From: Hyphomicrobiaceae bacterium
Lineage (GTDB): Bacteria; Pseudomonadota; Alphaproteobacteria; Rhizobiales; Hyphomicrobiaceae
Assembly: GCA_021775715.1 (NCBI GenBank)
Contig: JAJFHI010000227.1
Location: forward strand, 1-6,579
Direction of reading: 5' to 3'
DNA length: 6,579 nucleotides
Positions 1-5,490 of the stretch are shown in pieces. Made by a program: the position numbers and the translations under genes. Positions within the stretch are counted from its first letter, which is position 1, and every line of letters begins with the position of its first letter. The notes beneath the pieces were generated by a model that did no database searches, was not told the origin of the DNA, and saw nothing but the letters and a program-made list of their open reading frames with translations.

Positions 1-141
1 ATAGTCGTAACCCAGAAGTCCCAGGAACGGCATCACCAGATAAAGCTTGGTGCACTCCTGGTTGGTGCAGGCCGACATCATCCCAACCGAGCGTTTGGCT
101 ATGGCCATCAGGCCGGTGCGCAGTTCGCTAGCTTTCGTCAT
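1..141 (-). CDS. N-terminal fragment of a protein resembling the HsdR N-terminal domain (cut by left edge)
   Basis: An open frame begins at an ATG (complement of 139-141) and runs off the left edge, giving 47 residues with no stop. Residues 27-46 read NQECTKLYLVMPFLGLLGYD. This matches the start of the HsdR_N-type nuclease domain, where a pattern like N-E-x-x-T-K-x-x-L-V-x-P-F-hydrophobic-L-G-Y-D is typical. That domain occurs in type I restriction R subunits and also in many stand-alone short proteins of unclear role. The catalytic PD-(D/E)xK residues would lie beyond the edge, so activity cannot be judged. Upstream of the ATG is a purine-rich stretch (GGGAAATCTGAG) that can act as a weak ribosome site. 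The fragment is followed upstream by the leuB gene in the same direction, about 295 bases away. Two cysteines (C25, C30) flank the conserved motif, which I would not expect for the family. The family call rests on one short motif. Confidence 0.6.
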   Translation of the reverse strand, partial: MTKASELRTGLMAIAKRSVGMMSACTNQECTKLYLVMPFLGLLGYDY

Positions 142-436
142 ATCTCAGATTTCCCAAACGTGCCCGAAGGTGCTTCGCGTTATGCCGATCAACCGACCAA
201 CTGGACGAAACGAATCACCGCTAGTTTCTCATGCGAACCAGGGCATGCGAAGCAGTGCTGGTGTTTGCGCCCCACTCGCCTGGGGAAAGATTGTGTAGAA
301 ATTTCAATATCAATGATGCAGTCGACTGCTGGCTGATGTTTTGCGGGCGTTTGTCGCGGGTTGAATTTGAGCAGTGGGCGGAAAATGACAGGTTGGCACC
401 TGTTGAAAACCGCACCTGTTTTTTTTGCCGATGGAT
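142..436. other. Intergenic stretch between leuB and the HsdR-N-like gene
   Basis: About 295 bases without a supported gene. Short open frames on both strands here show no recognisable motif and no ribosome site, so I do not call them. It holds a small hairpin near the leuB end (separate entry), a GC stem CCCCA/TGGGG at 270-285 without a T run, and a 5-bp stem CGAAG/CTTCG at 165-177 in the leader of the left-edge gene. I could not identify a convincing sigma-70 promoter for that gene, although one is expected in this gap. Confidence 0.6.
382..403 (-). terminator. Possible weak terminator after leuB
   Basis: Read on the minus strand, the hairpin ACAGGT-GCCA-ACCTGT (388-403) is followed two bases later by TTTT (382-385). 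It lies 34 bases past the leuB stop. The stem is only 6 bp and the T run is short, so this would be a weak intrinsic terminator at best. The T run at 419-426 is on the other strand and cannot serve leuB. Confidence 0.35.
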
Positions 437-1552
437 TTAGGTGCTGAGTTTGGCCAATGCTGCCAGGATCGCATCACCCATCCCATCGGTGCCGACCTGG
501 GTCATGCCGTCCTGCATGATGTCGCCGGTGCGAAGCCCTTCGTCGAGCACGCTGGCGACGGCCGCATCGATCAGGTCAGCCTCCGTCGCCATGTCCAGTG
601 AATAGCGCAGCGCCATGCCGAAGCTGGCAATCGTTGCAATCGGGTTTGCGAGGTTCTGACCAGCGATGTCAGGTGCCGAGCCGTGGACCGGTTCATACAG
701 CGCCTTGCGACGCCCGGTTTTTTCATCTGGTGCGCCAAGAGATGCTGATGGAAGCATGCCAAGTGAACCGGTGAGCATGGCGGCGGCATCAGAGAGCACA
801 TCGCCAAACAGGTTGTCGGTTACGATGACGTCGAACTGCTTCGGGTTGCGCACGAGCTGCATGGCGCAGTTGTCTGCAAGGATGTGCTCAAGTTTTACGC
901 CACTGCCGTCGGCCTTGTGGGTTTCCGTCACGACCTCATGCCACAACACACCGGTGCGCATAACGTTGCGTTTTTCAGCCGAATGGACGGTGTTGCCACG
1001 CTTTGCTGCAAGGTCGAAGGCAACGCGGACGATACGTTGTATTTCGCCTGTCGTGTAAACCGTCGTGTCAACAGCGCGCTTTTCACCATTCTCAAGTGTT
1101 ACAATCTCTTTCGGCTCGCCGAAGTAGGTGCCGCCGGTCAGTTCGCGCACGATCAGAATGTCAAGGCCTTCGACAAGCTCACGCTTCAGCGATGAGGCGT
1201 CGGCCAATGCTGGGTAGCAGATCGCAGGACGCAGGTTGGCGAAGAGGTCGAGATCCTTGCGAAGGCGCAGAAGGCCGGCTTCTGGGCGGATTTCGTAAGG
1301 GACATGGTCCCACGTCGGCCCGCCGACGGCACCGAAGATTATCGCGTCAGCCGCATCGGCCTTTGCCATCGTTTCATCCGTCACTGCAACATTGTGGGCA
1401 TCAATACAGGCGCCACCGACGAGTTCCGTTTCAGTTACAAACGTGTTGTCGCCGCCGCGATCGTTAAAGAAAGCGATGATACGTTCGACCTGCACCATGG
1501 CCTCAACACCAATGCCGTCACCGGGCAACAGAAGAAGTTTATGTGTCGTCAT
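437..1552 (-). CDS. leuB: 3-isopropylmalate dehydrogenase
   Basis: Cytoplasmic NAD-dependent enzyme of leucine synthesis: it oxidises and decarboxylates 3-isopropylmalate to 2-oxoisocaproate. The 371-residue protein is full length for the family. Visible signatures are the N-terminal LLPGDGIG (residues 8-15), substrate-binding arginines in LRK (R98), NLRP (R108) and VRELTGG (R136), the catalytic lysine in SAEKRNV (K194), the metal-binding aspartates D227, D251 and D255 (the last two in FGDVLSD), and the NAD-binding HGSAPDIAG at 290-298. The tyrosine of GGTYFGEP (Y143) is also in place. EKRNV instead of the enterobacterial DKANV is the form I associate with alphaproteobacteria. The ATG at 1550-1552 has a modest GGA-type ribosome site 8-10 bases upstream. 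It follows gpmA by 81 bases with no terminator or clear promoter between, so read-through from gpmA is likely. The isopropylmalate isomerase genes (leuC, leuD) are not in the window. Confidence 0.97.
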   Translation of the reverse strand: MTTHKLLLLPGDGIGVEAMVQVERIIAFFNDRGGDNTFVTETELVGGACIDAHNVAVTDETMAKADAADAIIFGAVGGPTWDHVPYEIRPEAGLLRLRKDLDLFANLRPAICYPALADASSLKRELVEGLDILIVRELTGGTYFGEPKEIVTLENGEKRAVDTTVYTTGEIQRIVRVAFDLAAKRGNTVHSAEKRNVMRTGVLWHEVVTETHKADGSGVKLEHILADNCAMQLVRNPKQFDVIVTDNLFGDVLSDAAAMLTGSLGMLPSASLGAPDEKTGRRKALYEPVHGSAPDIAGQNLANPIATIASFGMALRYSLDMATEADLIDAAVASVLDEGLRTGDIMQDGMTQVGTDGMGDAILAALAKLST

Positions 1553-1633
1553 TGTCGTGGTTCCGTTTGTTGGCCCGCAGGTTGGAATTGCAGCGGTGAT
1601 TTGGTTGTTGATCTTGCGCGCGTCGGTTGCGCT

Positions 1634-2260
1634 CTAGGTCGCTTCAACGAGGTCTTCGCGTTCTCCGACAGCACCGTCTTCGGTCAGGTGATAAATGATT
1701 GGCACGCCGGTAGCGACTTCCTGCTCCAGGATTTCTTCCCGTGACAAGTCCTGCAAATGCTTGATAAGCGCGCGCAGTGAATTACCGTGGGCTGCAACAA
1801 TAACGTTGCGACCGGTTTTGAGAAGTGGCCGGATTTCGCTCGTATAATAAGGCACAACGCGGTCGCCAGTGTCTTTCAGGCTTTCCCCACCCGGCGGGCG
1901 CACATCGTAGCTGCGGCGCCATTGATGGATCTGCTCCTTGCCCCATTTTTCGGCCGCGTCAGCTTTATTTAGACCGGCGAGGTCGCCGTAGTCGCGTTCG
2001 TTGAGCGCCTGATCGCGAACTGTTTTAAGACCCGTTTGACCAAGTTCTTCAAGCATCAGGTCAAGCGTACGGGTGGCGCGCTTCAAAACACTTGTGAAAG
2101 CAATATCGAATTTGAACTCGCGATTTTTCAGCAACTGACCGGCACGCCGTGCTTCAGCGATACCAAGTTGCGTCAGGTCGGGATCGCGCCAGCCTGTGAA
2201 AAGGTTTTTCTCGTTCCATTCGCTCTGGCCGTGTCGAACCAGCACAAGCACGTTTTTCAT
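1634..2260 (-). CDS. gpmA: 2,3-bisphosphoglycerate-dependent phosphoglycerate mutase
   Basis: Interconverts 3- and 2-phosphoglycerate in glycolysis and gluconeogenesis, using a phosphohistidine intermediate. It belongs to the histidine phosphatase superfamily. The 208-residue protein shows the signature RHGQSEWN at 9-16 with phospho-acceptor H10, FTGWRD at 21-26, R61 in the SVLKRA segment, the acid catalyst E88 in NERDYG, RPPGGESL at 121-128, and the second catalytic histidine H158 in AAHGNSLR. Length is about 40 residues shorter than the E. coli enzyme, which is normal for the compact alphaproteobacterial form. The ATG at 2258-2260 is preceded by GAGGAA (complement of 2271-2276), a good ribosome site. 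It starts 72 bases after the dapB stop, which suggests co-transcription with dapB. All catalytic residues are present, so I expect an active enzyme. Confidence 0.97.
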   Translation of the reverse strand: MKNVLVLVRHGQSEWNEKNLFTGWRDPDLTQLGIAEARRAGQLLKNREFKFDIAFTSVLKRATRTLDLMLEELGQTGLKTVRDQALNERDYGDLAGLNKADAAEKWGKEQIHQWRRSYDVRPPGGESLKDTGDRVVPYYTSEIRPLLKTGRNVIVAAHGNSLRALIKHLQDLSREEILEQEVATGVPIIYHLTEDGAVGEREDLVEAT

Positions 2261-2332
2261 CGTCAGTTACTTCCTCGCAGTGTGAAAATTTGTCGGCTCC
2301 GCTTAGTCTGCGGTGTTTGGAATTGTGGCGGG

Positions 2333-3139
2333 CTAAAGCCCGAGGACGTCCTTCATCGAGAACAGGCCCGGTCCTTTGCCGTGACCCCAAAGGGCGGCCT
2401 TGACAGCGCCGCGTGCAAAGATGGAGCGGTCGCCCGCCAAATGGGTGAGCTCGATGCGTTCACCTTCACCAGCAAAGATAACAGTGTGGTCTCCGACAAC
2501 AGACCCGCCGCGTAGCGCTTGCAGGCCGATGTCGCCGCGACGACGCTCGCCCGTAATCCCATCTCTGGAGCGAACGGCCGTTTCGGCAAGTGCAACATCG
2601 CGCCCTTTGGCAGCTGCTTCACCAAGCATCAAAGCGGTGCCCGATGGTGCGTCCACTTTATGCCGATGATGCATTTCGACGATCTCGATATCGAAATCGG
2701 CATCAAGGGCGGCAGCGACTTTTTCCGTCAGTGCCGTTAGTAGATTGACGCCAAGGCTCATGTTACCGGCTTTGACGATTGTCGCGTGGCGGGCAGCGGC
2801 GGCGATCGCGGCTTCGTCTTCGACCGAAAATCCCGTTGTGCCGATGATGTGGACGATGCGAGCATTGGCGGCGAGGCCTGCAAATTCAACGGTGGCTTTC
2901 GGTGCCGTGAAATCAAGAATGGCATCGACACGAGTGCACAGCTCAAGCGCGTCGCTCGTGACAGGAACACCGATCTCACCAAGGCCTGCTAACACGCCAA
3001 GGTCCGAGCCAATGGTTGGGTTGCCTCCCGGTTCGATACCACCAGCGATCGCGCAACCGTTGACGTCATGGACGGCATTCAGCAGGGCCCGGCCCATGCG
3101 CCCGGCAGCTCCCATGACGGCAATTCGCAAGTCGCTCAT
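2333..3139 (-). CDS. dapB: 4-hydroxy-tetrahydrodipicolinate reductase
   Basis: Reduces 4-hydroxy-tetrahydrodipicolinate to tetrahydrodipicolinate with NAD(P)H, in the pathway to diaminopimelate (cell wall) and lysine. The 268-residue protein has the N-terminal Rossmann motif VMGAAGRMGRAL (residues 8-19), DFTAP at 76-80, GTTGF at 100-104, and the family signature EMHHRHKVDAPSGTA (155-169). The latter holds the catalytic H157/H158 and K161 and the DAPSGT substrate loop. The frame is open upstream to a GTG giving 21 more residues. I choose the ATG at 3137-3139 because the protein then begins MSDLRIAVMGAAGRMG as expected, and GAGG lies 6 bases upstream. The 206-base gap to ppa suggests its own promoter, although I could not place one firmly. 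It is followed by gpmA after 72 bases. Confidence 0.97.
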   Translation of the reverse strand: MSDLRIAVMGAAGRMGRALLNAVHDVNGCAIAGGIEPGGNPTIGSDLGVLAGLGEIGVPVTSDALELCTRVDAILDFTAPKATVEFAGLAANARIVHIIGTTGFSVEDEAAIAAAARHATIVKAGNMSLGVNLLTALTEKVAAALDADFDIEIVEMHHRHKVDAPSGTALMLGEAAAKGRDVALAETAVRSRDGITGERRRGDIGLQALRGGSVVGDHTVIFAGEGERIELTHLAGDRSIFARGAVKAALWGHGKGPGLFSMKDVLGL

Positions 3140-3145
3140 GTCAAA

Positions 3146-3149
3146 CCTC
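3146..3149 (-). promoter_or_regulatory. Ribosome binding site fixing the dapB start
   Basis: GAGG (complement of 3146-3149) sits 6 bases before the ATG at 3139. No comparable site precedes the GTG at 3202, which would add 21 residues that are unlike DapB. Confidence 0.7.
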
Positions 3150-3208
3150 AACGTGCTCGATGCTGGTACGCGAGCAATAGATGATCGGCCGCTATCGGCC
3201 ACCAGGCC

Positions 3209-3220
3209 AAACCGCGGTTT
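3209..3220. repeat. 12-bp perfect palindrome upstream of dapB
   Basis: AAACCGCGGTTT is an exact 12-bp palindrome located about 70 bases upstream of the dapB start codon. It is a plausible binding site for a dimeric regulator or a chance occurrence. It has no loop, so it is unlikely to be an RNA hairpin signal. I know of no regulator that can be assigned to it. Confidence 0.4.
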
Positions 3221-3345
3221 TCAGTGTGACGGGGGTATACCAACAGTGGGCGGGGACCGAAAGCCTTCGATTGAAGATCGATGTGTGAAGCCGGTTCGGC
3301 TATCGGCAAAGGCGGCCTTATTGGATGGTATCGGGCGTCAGCGGC

Positions 3346-3873
3346 TTACTTTTTGTCGCGTTCGATGGCCGCAAGCAGGAGTTCACGGGCTTCGGCGGCG
3401 TCGCCCCAGTGGTCGATTTTGACCCACTTGGACGGCTCAAGGTCTTTGTAGTGCGCGAAGAAATGCTCGATTTGGCTGACCGTAATGTCCGGGAGGTCCG
3501 TGTAGTTGGCCACTTTGTCGTAGCGGCGCGTCAGCTTGGTGGATGGCACAGCGATTAGTTTTTCGTCGCCACCGCCGTCGTCTTCCATCACCAGTACACC
3601 GACAACACGGCAGTTTATGACGGCGCCCGGCGCGATGGCGCGTGTGCTGCAAACCAACACGTCGATGGGGTCACCATCTGCCGATAGCGTGTGTGGGACA
3701 AAGCCATAGTTTCCAGGGTAGCGCATTGGCGTATAGAGAAAGCGATCGACGACCAAAGTACCGGCTTCTTTGTCCATCTCGTACTTGATCGGCTCACCGC
3801 CGACAGGCACTTCGATAATAACGTTGATATCGTCGGGCGGATTATCGCCAATCGCAATGGCGTCGATGCGCAT
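3346..3873 (-). CDS. ppa: Inorganic pyrophosphatase (family I, soluble)
   Basis: Hydrolyses pyrophosphate to two phosphates in the cytoplasm, pulling biosynthetic reactions forward. The 175-residue protein is the normal size for the bacterial family I enzyme. The active site matches E. coli residue for residue with an offset of one: E21, K30, R44, Y56, the signature DGDPIDVLV with D66, D68 and D71, then D98, D103 and K105 in the EDDGGGDEK segment, and Y142/K143. An upstream ATG at 3891 would add six residues (MLEFQA). I prefer the ATG at 3871-3873, because rhizobial homologues begin MRIDAI and because GGAG lies 9 bases before it, inside that short extension. The gene is flanked by gaps of about 206 bases on both sides and probably has its own promoter. 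Confidence 0.97.
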   Translation of the reverse strand: MRIDAIAIGDNPPDDINVIIEVPVGGEPIKYEMDKEAGTLVVDRFLYTPMRYPGNYGFVPHTLSADGDPIDVLVCSTRAIAPGAVINCRVVGVLVMEDDGGGDEKLIAVPSTKLTRRYDKVANYTDLPDITVSQIEHFFAHYKDLEPSKWVKIDHWGDAAEARELLLAAIERDKK

Positions 3874-3882
3874 AGCCTGAAA

Positions 3883-3886
3883 CTCC
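3883..3886 (-). promoter_or_regulatory. Ribosome binding site fixing the ppa start
   Basis: GGAG (complement of 3883-3886) lies 9 bases before the ATG at 3873. The alternative ATG at 3891 has only AT-rich sequence upstream and no Shine-Dalgarno match. Confidence 0.65.
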
Positions 3887-3949
3887 AGCATTAATTGTTG
3901 AGTAAAATGGCTCTCAATTGGCTTCTTTCTTCACGTCGCGGCGGCAAAG

Positions 3950-4014
3950 TGCAAGGGGCGTTTTGTCGTCTCACATAGTCAATTCGATGCAGGTTAATGC
4001 CGATTTGCAAGGGG
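3950..4014. repeat. 9-bp direct repeat TGCAAGGGG, two copies, upstream of ppa
   Basis: TGCAAGGGG occurs at 3950-3958 and again at 4006-4014, 56 bases apart. The second copy runs into a tract of eight G (4011-4018). Both lie in the gap between the GNAT gene and ppa. It could be a repeated operator half-site or chance. Confidence 0.4.
3982..4010 (-). promoter_or_regulatory. Candidate sigma-70 promoter for ppa
   Basis: On the minus strand TTGCAA (4005-4010) and TCGAAT (3982-3987) are separated by exactly 17 bases. Each matches the consensus at four of six positions. Transcription would start near 3975 and give a leader of roughly 100 bases before the ppa ATG. The match is only moderate, and a start closer to the gene is possible. 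Confidence 0.3.
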
Positions 4015-4079
4015 GGGGTGTTCGGAGAGCCATGTGTTGGTTTATGGCGTTTGAACATGCTCCTGTTTGGTCGCGCCTG

Positions 4080-4589
4080 TCACGACCAAGCTAGGGCAAC
4101 CTTCTCTAACTTGGCGCGGCCAATTCGGTCGATGGTGCTGGCGACAGGACGACCGCCACGTCGCCAGTAGAAGTCGATGGCGGATGTGTTGTCGATCAAG
4201 GCCCAGATTATCAGGCCGTTGAGGCTGCGCAGATCGAGTTCGTGGCGGCAGGATTCAAACAACAGTTCGCCAAAGCCGAGACCCTGATAAATTGGCGTAA
4301 TGTAGAGTTCGTAAATCTCGCCTTGGTGTTTGCAGCGATGGCGCGCTGGACCAAACGTCGCGTAGCCTACGATCTTGCCATCAATCTCAAGCACGGAAAT
4401 GGATTCACCGGCTGCAATCACACGCCGCCACCAAGTGGCGGTGCGCCGACGGATCATAAGGTCAAGATGAAGGTGGGGAATGATGCCAGCGTACGCATTG
4501 CGCCACGATTCATCAAACACGCCGACTAACGCCTCTGCGTCGGAACGCTGTGCTGCACGAACGCCAACATGTGAACTCGCACCTAACAT
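4080..4589 (-). CDS. GNAT family N-acetyltransferase
   Basis: A single-domain acetyl-CoA-dependent acetyltransferase; the substrate cannot be told from sequence. With the start at 4589 the protein has 169 residues. The N-terminal strand is VGVRAAQRSDAEAL (8-21), followed by an ESWRNAYAGIIP segment (27-38) common in this GNAT group. Next come VLEIDGKIVGYATFG (67-80), motif A with EIYELYITP and the pyrophosphate-binding loop QGLGFG (102-107), and motif B with WALIDNTSAIDFYWRRGG (N134, F140, Y141). The frame extends to a TTG at 4646, but those 19 residues are basic, unlike GNAT starts, and lack a ribosome site. The chosen ATG also has no good Shine-Dalgarno, but TATAGT lies 7 bases upstream, so the transcript may be leaderless. 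The gene stands alone between a strong terminator and ppa. My impression is that rhizobial relatives carry a similar protein near ppa. Confidence 0.88.
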   Translation of the reverse strand: MLGASSHVGVRAAQRSDAEALVGVFDESWRNAYAGIIPHLHLDLMIRRRTATWWRRVIAAGESISVLEIDGKIVGYATFGPARHRCKHQGEIYELYITPIYQGLGFGELLFESCRHELDLRSLNGLIIWALIDNTSAIDFYWRRGGRPVASTIDRIGRAKLEKVALAWS

Positions 4590-4596
4590 AACCAAG

Positions 4597-4602
4597 ACTA
4601 TA
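4597..4602 (-). promoter_or_regulatory. Possible -10 element for a leaderless GNAT transcript
   Basis: TATAGT (complement of 4597-4602) ends 7 bases before the ATG, the spacing at which transcription would begin at or next to the start codon. No good -35 hexamer is seen 16-18 bases further upstream, which weakens the call. Confidence 0.3.
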
Positions 4603-4753
4603 GCGCGCGTTTTTCGCGTTTGGGACTTTTTATTTGGCTGTCGCAAAAGGTTGGTGAACGCGACGTCCGAAACTCAGACAATCGTTTTACGGTTGTGTCG
4701 TTCGGTTTTTAAGATGTGGTTTGCCCAATCCAATGCGGGCCGTCGTAGTGGAC

Positions 4754-4790
4754 AAAAAATGCCCGGGCCAATCAGCCCGGGCATTTTTTT
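4754..4790. terminator. Strong bidirectional intrinsic terminator between phasin and GNAT genes
   Basis: A 15-bp perfect inverted repeat: left arm 4754-4768 (A run, then TGCCCGGGC), a 6-base loop (4769-4774), and right arm 4775-4789 (GCCCGGGCA, then a T run to 4790). Read on the minus strand the T run comes from the A tract at 4754-4759. It lies 93 bases after the phasin stop and about 165 bases before the GNAT start, so it should end the phasin transcript. The symmetry makes it work on either strand. Confidence 0.92.
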
Positions 4791-4882
4791 GGAAAGAAAG
4801 CTCCGAAAAACAAACGTATGCGTATTAGGGTTCGCTATTTACAGCGCCCCCGCATATTCAATTGCGTTTGCCAAACAATCAA

Positions 4883-5338
4883 TTAGTTGACTGTTTTGAT
4901 CTGTTCCATGGACTTCGTCGCAGCTTCATTCATTGTCTCGAATGTCTGCTTGGAAATCGTTGTGTAGAGCTCAAAAAGCTCTTTGGTCTGCGCTGTCATA
5001 ACAGCGACCTGCTGCTGCATGAAGTCGGCCTGTACGCGAGCAGCCTCTGGCAGTGTCTTTGCGCTGGCGACGGCCTGGGCCGCGTCGAAAACAGCTTCAG
5101 TGTTGACGGAAGTGTTCTGCAGCATTTTTTCTGCGAGGGATTTTGTGCCGGCTTGCGTTGCAAGCATCACGTCCTCTACGACCTTGGCTTGGTCCTGAGC
5201 GACAGTGGCCATTTTGCCATAAGCTTCGCGGGTTTTCGCGACACTTTCTTCTGCCATGGCCTGAACGTTCTCAGGAATGCGGGCATCTTTTGCAGCCGAG
5301 AACATGTCCTGGGCCTGTTTTGTGAATTGCTCGTTCAT
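4883..5338 (-). CDS. Phasin family protein (PHA granule-associated, Phasin_2 type)
   Basis: Phasins are small amphipathic helical proteins that coat polyhydroxyalkanoate granules and affect their number and size. This 151-residue protein begins MNEQFTKQAQDMF and contains IPENVQAMAEESVAKTREAY (21-40), the N-terminal helix pattern typical of alphaproteobacterial phasins. It continues as almost uninterrupted predicted helix rich in A, Q, E, K and T. QADFMQQQVAVM (103-114) and TKELFELYTTISKQTFE (118-134) give the conserved C-terminal helix. There are no cysteines, prolines are few, and no signal peptide or membrane segment is seen. The frame opens 20 residues earlier, but the ATG at 5338 is preceded by AAGGA (5346-5350) at 7 bases and gives the usual phasin start. 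The gene is a single transcription unit, with a promoter upstream and a strong terminator downstream. No phaC, phaR or phaZ is in the window, so the PHA link comes from family membership alone. Confidence 0.88.
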   Translation of the reverse strand: MNEQFTKQAQDMFSAAKDARIPENVQAMAEESVAKTREAYGKMATVAQDQAKVVEDVMLATQAGTKSLAEKMLQNTSVNTEAVFDAAQAVASAKTLPEAARVQADFMQQQVAVMTAQTKELFELYTTISKQTFETMNEAATKSMEQIKTVN

Positions 5339-5387
5339 CGGAATTTCCTTTTGAGGGGTTTCGGAAGCTTTCTCGAAGTAGAAACGT

Positions 5388-5407
5388 AAAACTCTCACTG
5401 AGGTTTT
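5388..5407. repeat. Small hairpin in the phasin leader
   Basis: AAAAC and CTC (5388-5396, with T5393 bulged) can pair with GAG and GTTTT (5400-5407) around a 3-base loop. Read on the minus strand the stem ends in a run of T, about 50 bases before the phasin start codon. It resembles a weak terminator or attenuator, or a leader stability element. The stem is mostly A-T, so its role is uncertain. Confidence 0.3.
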
Positions 5408-5457
5408 TGTGAAATCGCCTTACTCGAAAATGTGTCGTATGGCTCTGGTGCATGGAC

Positions 5458-5490
5458 ACTATAATGCAATGATCTATTGCGGCGCAACAA
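5458..5490 (-). promoter_or_regulatory. Probable sigma-70 promoter of the phasin gene
   Basis: On the minus strand a -10 element TATAGT (5458-5463) lies 18 bases from TTGCGC (5482-5487). A second register, TTGTTG (5485-5490) with CATTAT (5461-5466), also has an 18-base spacer. Transcription would start near 5450 and give a leader of about 110 bases. It is the best promoter-like sequence in the gap between the helicase and phasin genes. Confidence 0.5.
5466..5487. promoter_or_regulatory. Cluster of TTGC/GCAA half-sites overlapping the phasin promoter (operator candidate)
   Basis: Three half-sites are packed in 22 bases: GCAAT (5466-5470), ATTGC (5476-5480) and GCAA (5484-5487). They form two overlapping inverted repeats, GCAAT-N5-ATTGC and TTGC-N3-GCAA. 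They fill the spacer and -35 region of the predicted phasin promoter, a classic repressor position. PhaR proteins of alphaproteobacteria (Paracoccus, Rhodobacter) bind TGC/GCA-type repeats in phasin promoters, so PhaR is the natural candidate. The exact PhaR consensus differs between groups, so this assignment is inference. Confidence 0.45.

Noticed and set aside
419..426. T run after the second copy of GCACCTGTT as a plus-strand terminator
   Set aside because: A pairing of ACAGGT (388-393) with ACCTGT (414-419) would be possible, but there is no plus-strand gene for it to end, and the tighter hairpin at 388-403 competes with it.
221..440. Short open frames on both strands in the leuB to left-edge gap (64 and 69 codons)
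   Set aside because: No conserved motif, no ribosome site, and the two frames overlap each other on opposite strands.
666..1744. Long plus-strand open frames opposite leuB and gpmA (up to 154 codons)
   Set aside because: They lie antisense to well-conserved genes, show no recognisable motif, have low-complexity arginine- or serine-rich content, and lack ribosome sites. They are shadows of the minus-strand coding sequence.
2329..2342. Hairpin CGGGC-TAAA-GCCCG at the dapB stop codon as a terminator
   Set aside because: The stem has 5 bp, overlaps the stop codon, and is not followed by a T run on the minus strand.
3140..3202. 21-residue N-terminal extension of DapB from a GTG
   Set aside because: The extension is unlike DapB and has no Shine-Dalgarno, whereas GAGG precedes the internal ATG at the right distance.
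3290..3302. Hairpin AGCCG-GTT-CGGCT after ppa as a terminator
   Set aside because: Short stem with no T tract on the transcribed strand.
2745..3422. A 225-codon plus-strand open frame across dapB and ppa
   Set aside because: It is antisense to dapB and to the end of ppa, both certain genes, and its translation shows no family resemblance.
4590..4646. 19-residue N-terminal extension of the GNAT protein from a TTG
   Set aside because: It is basic and unlike GNAT starts, with no ribosome site before the TTG.
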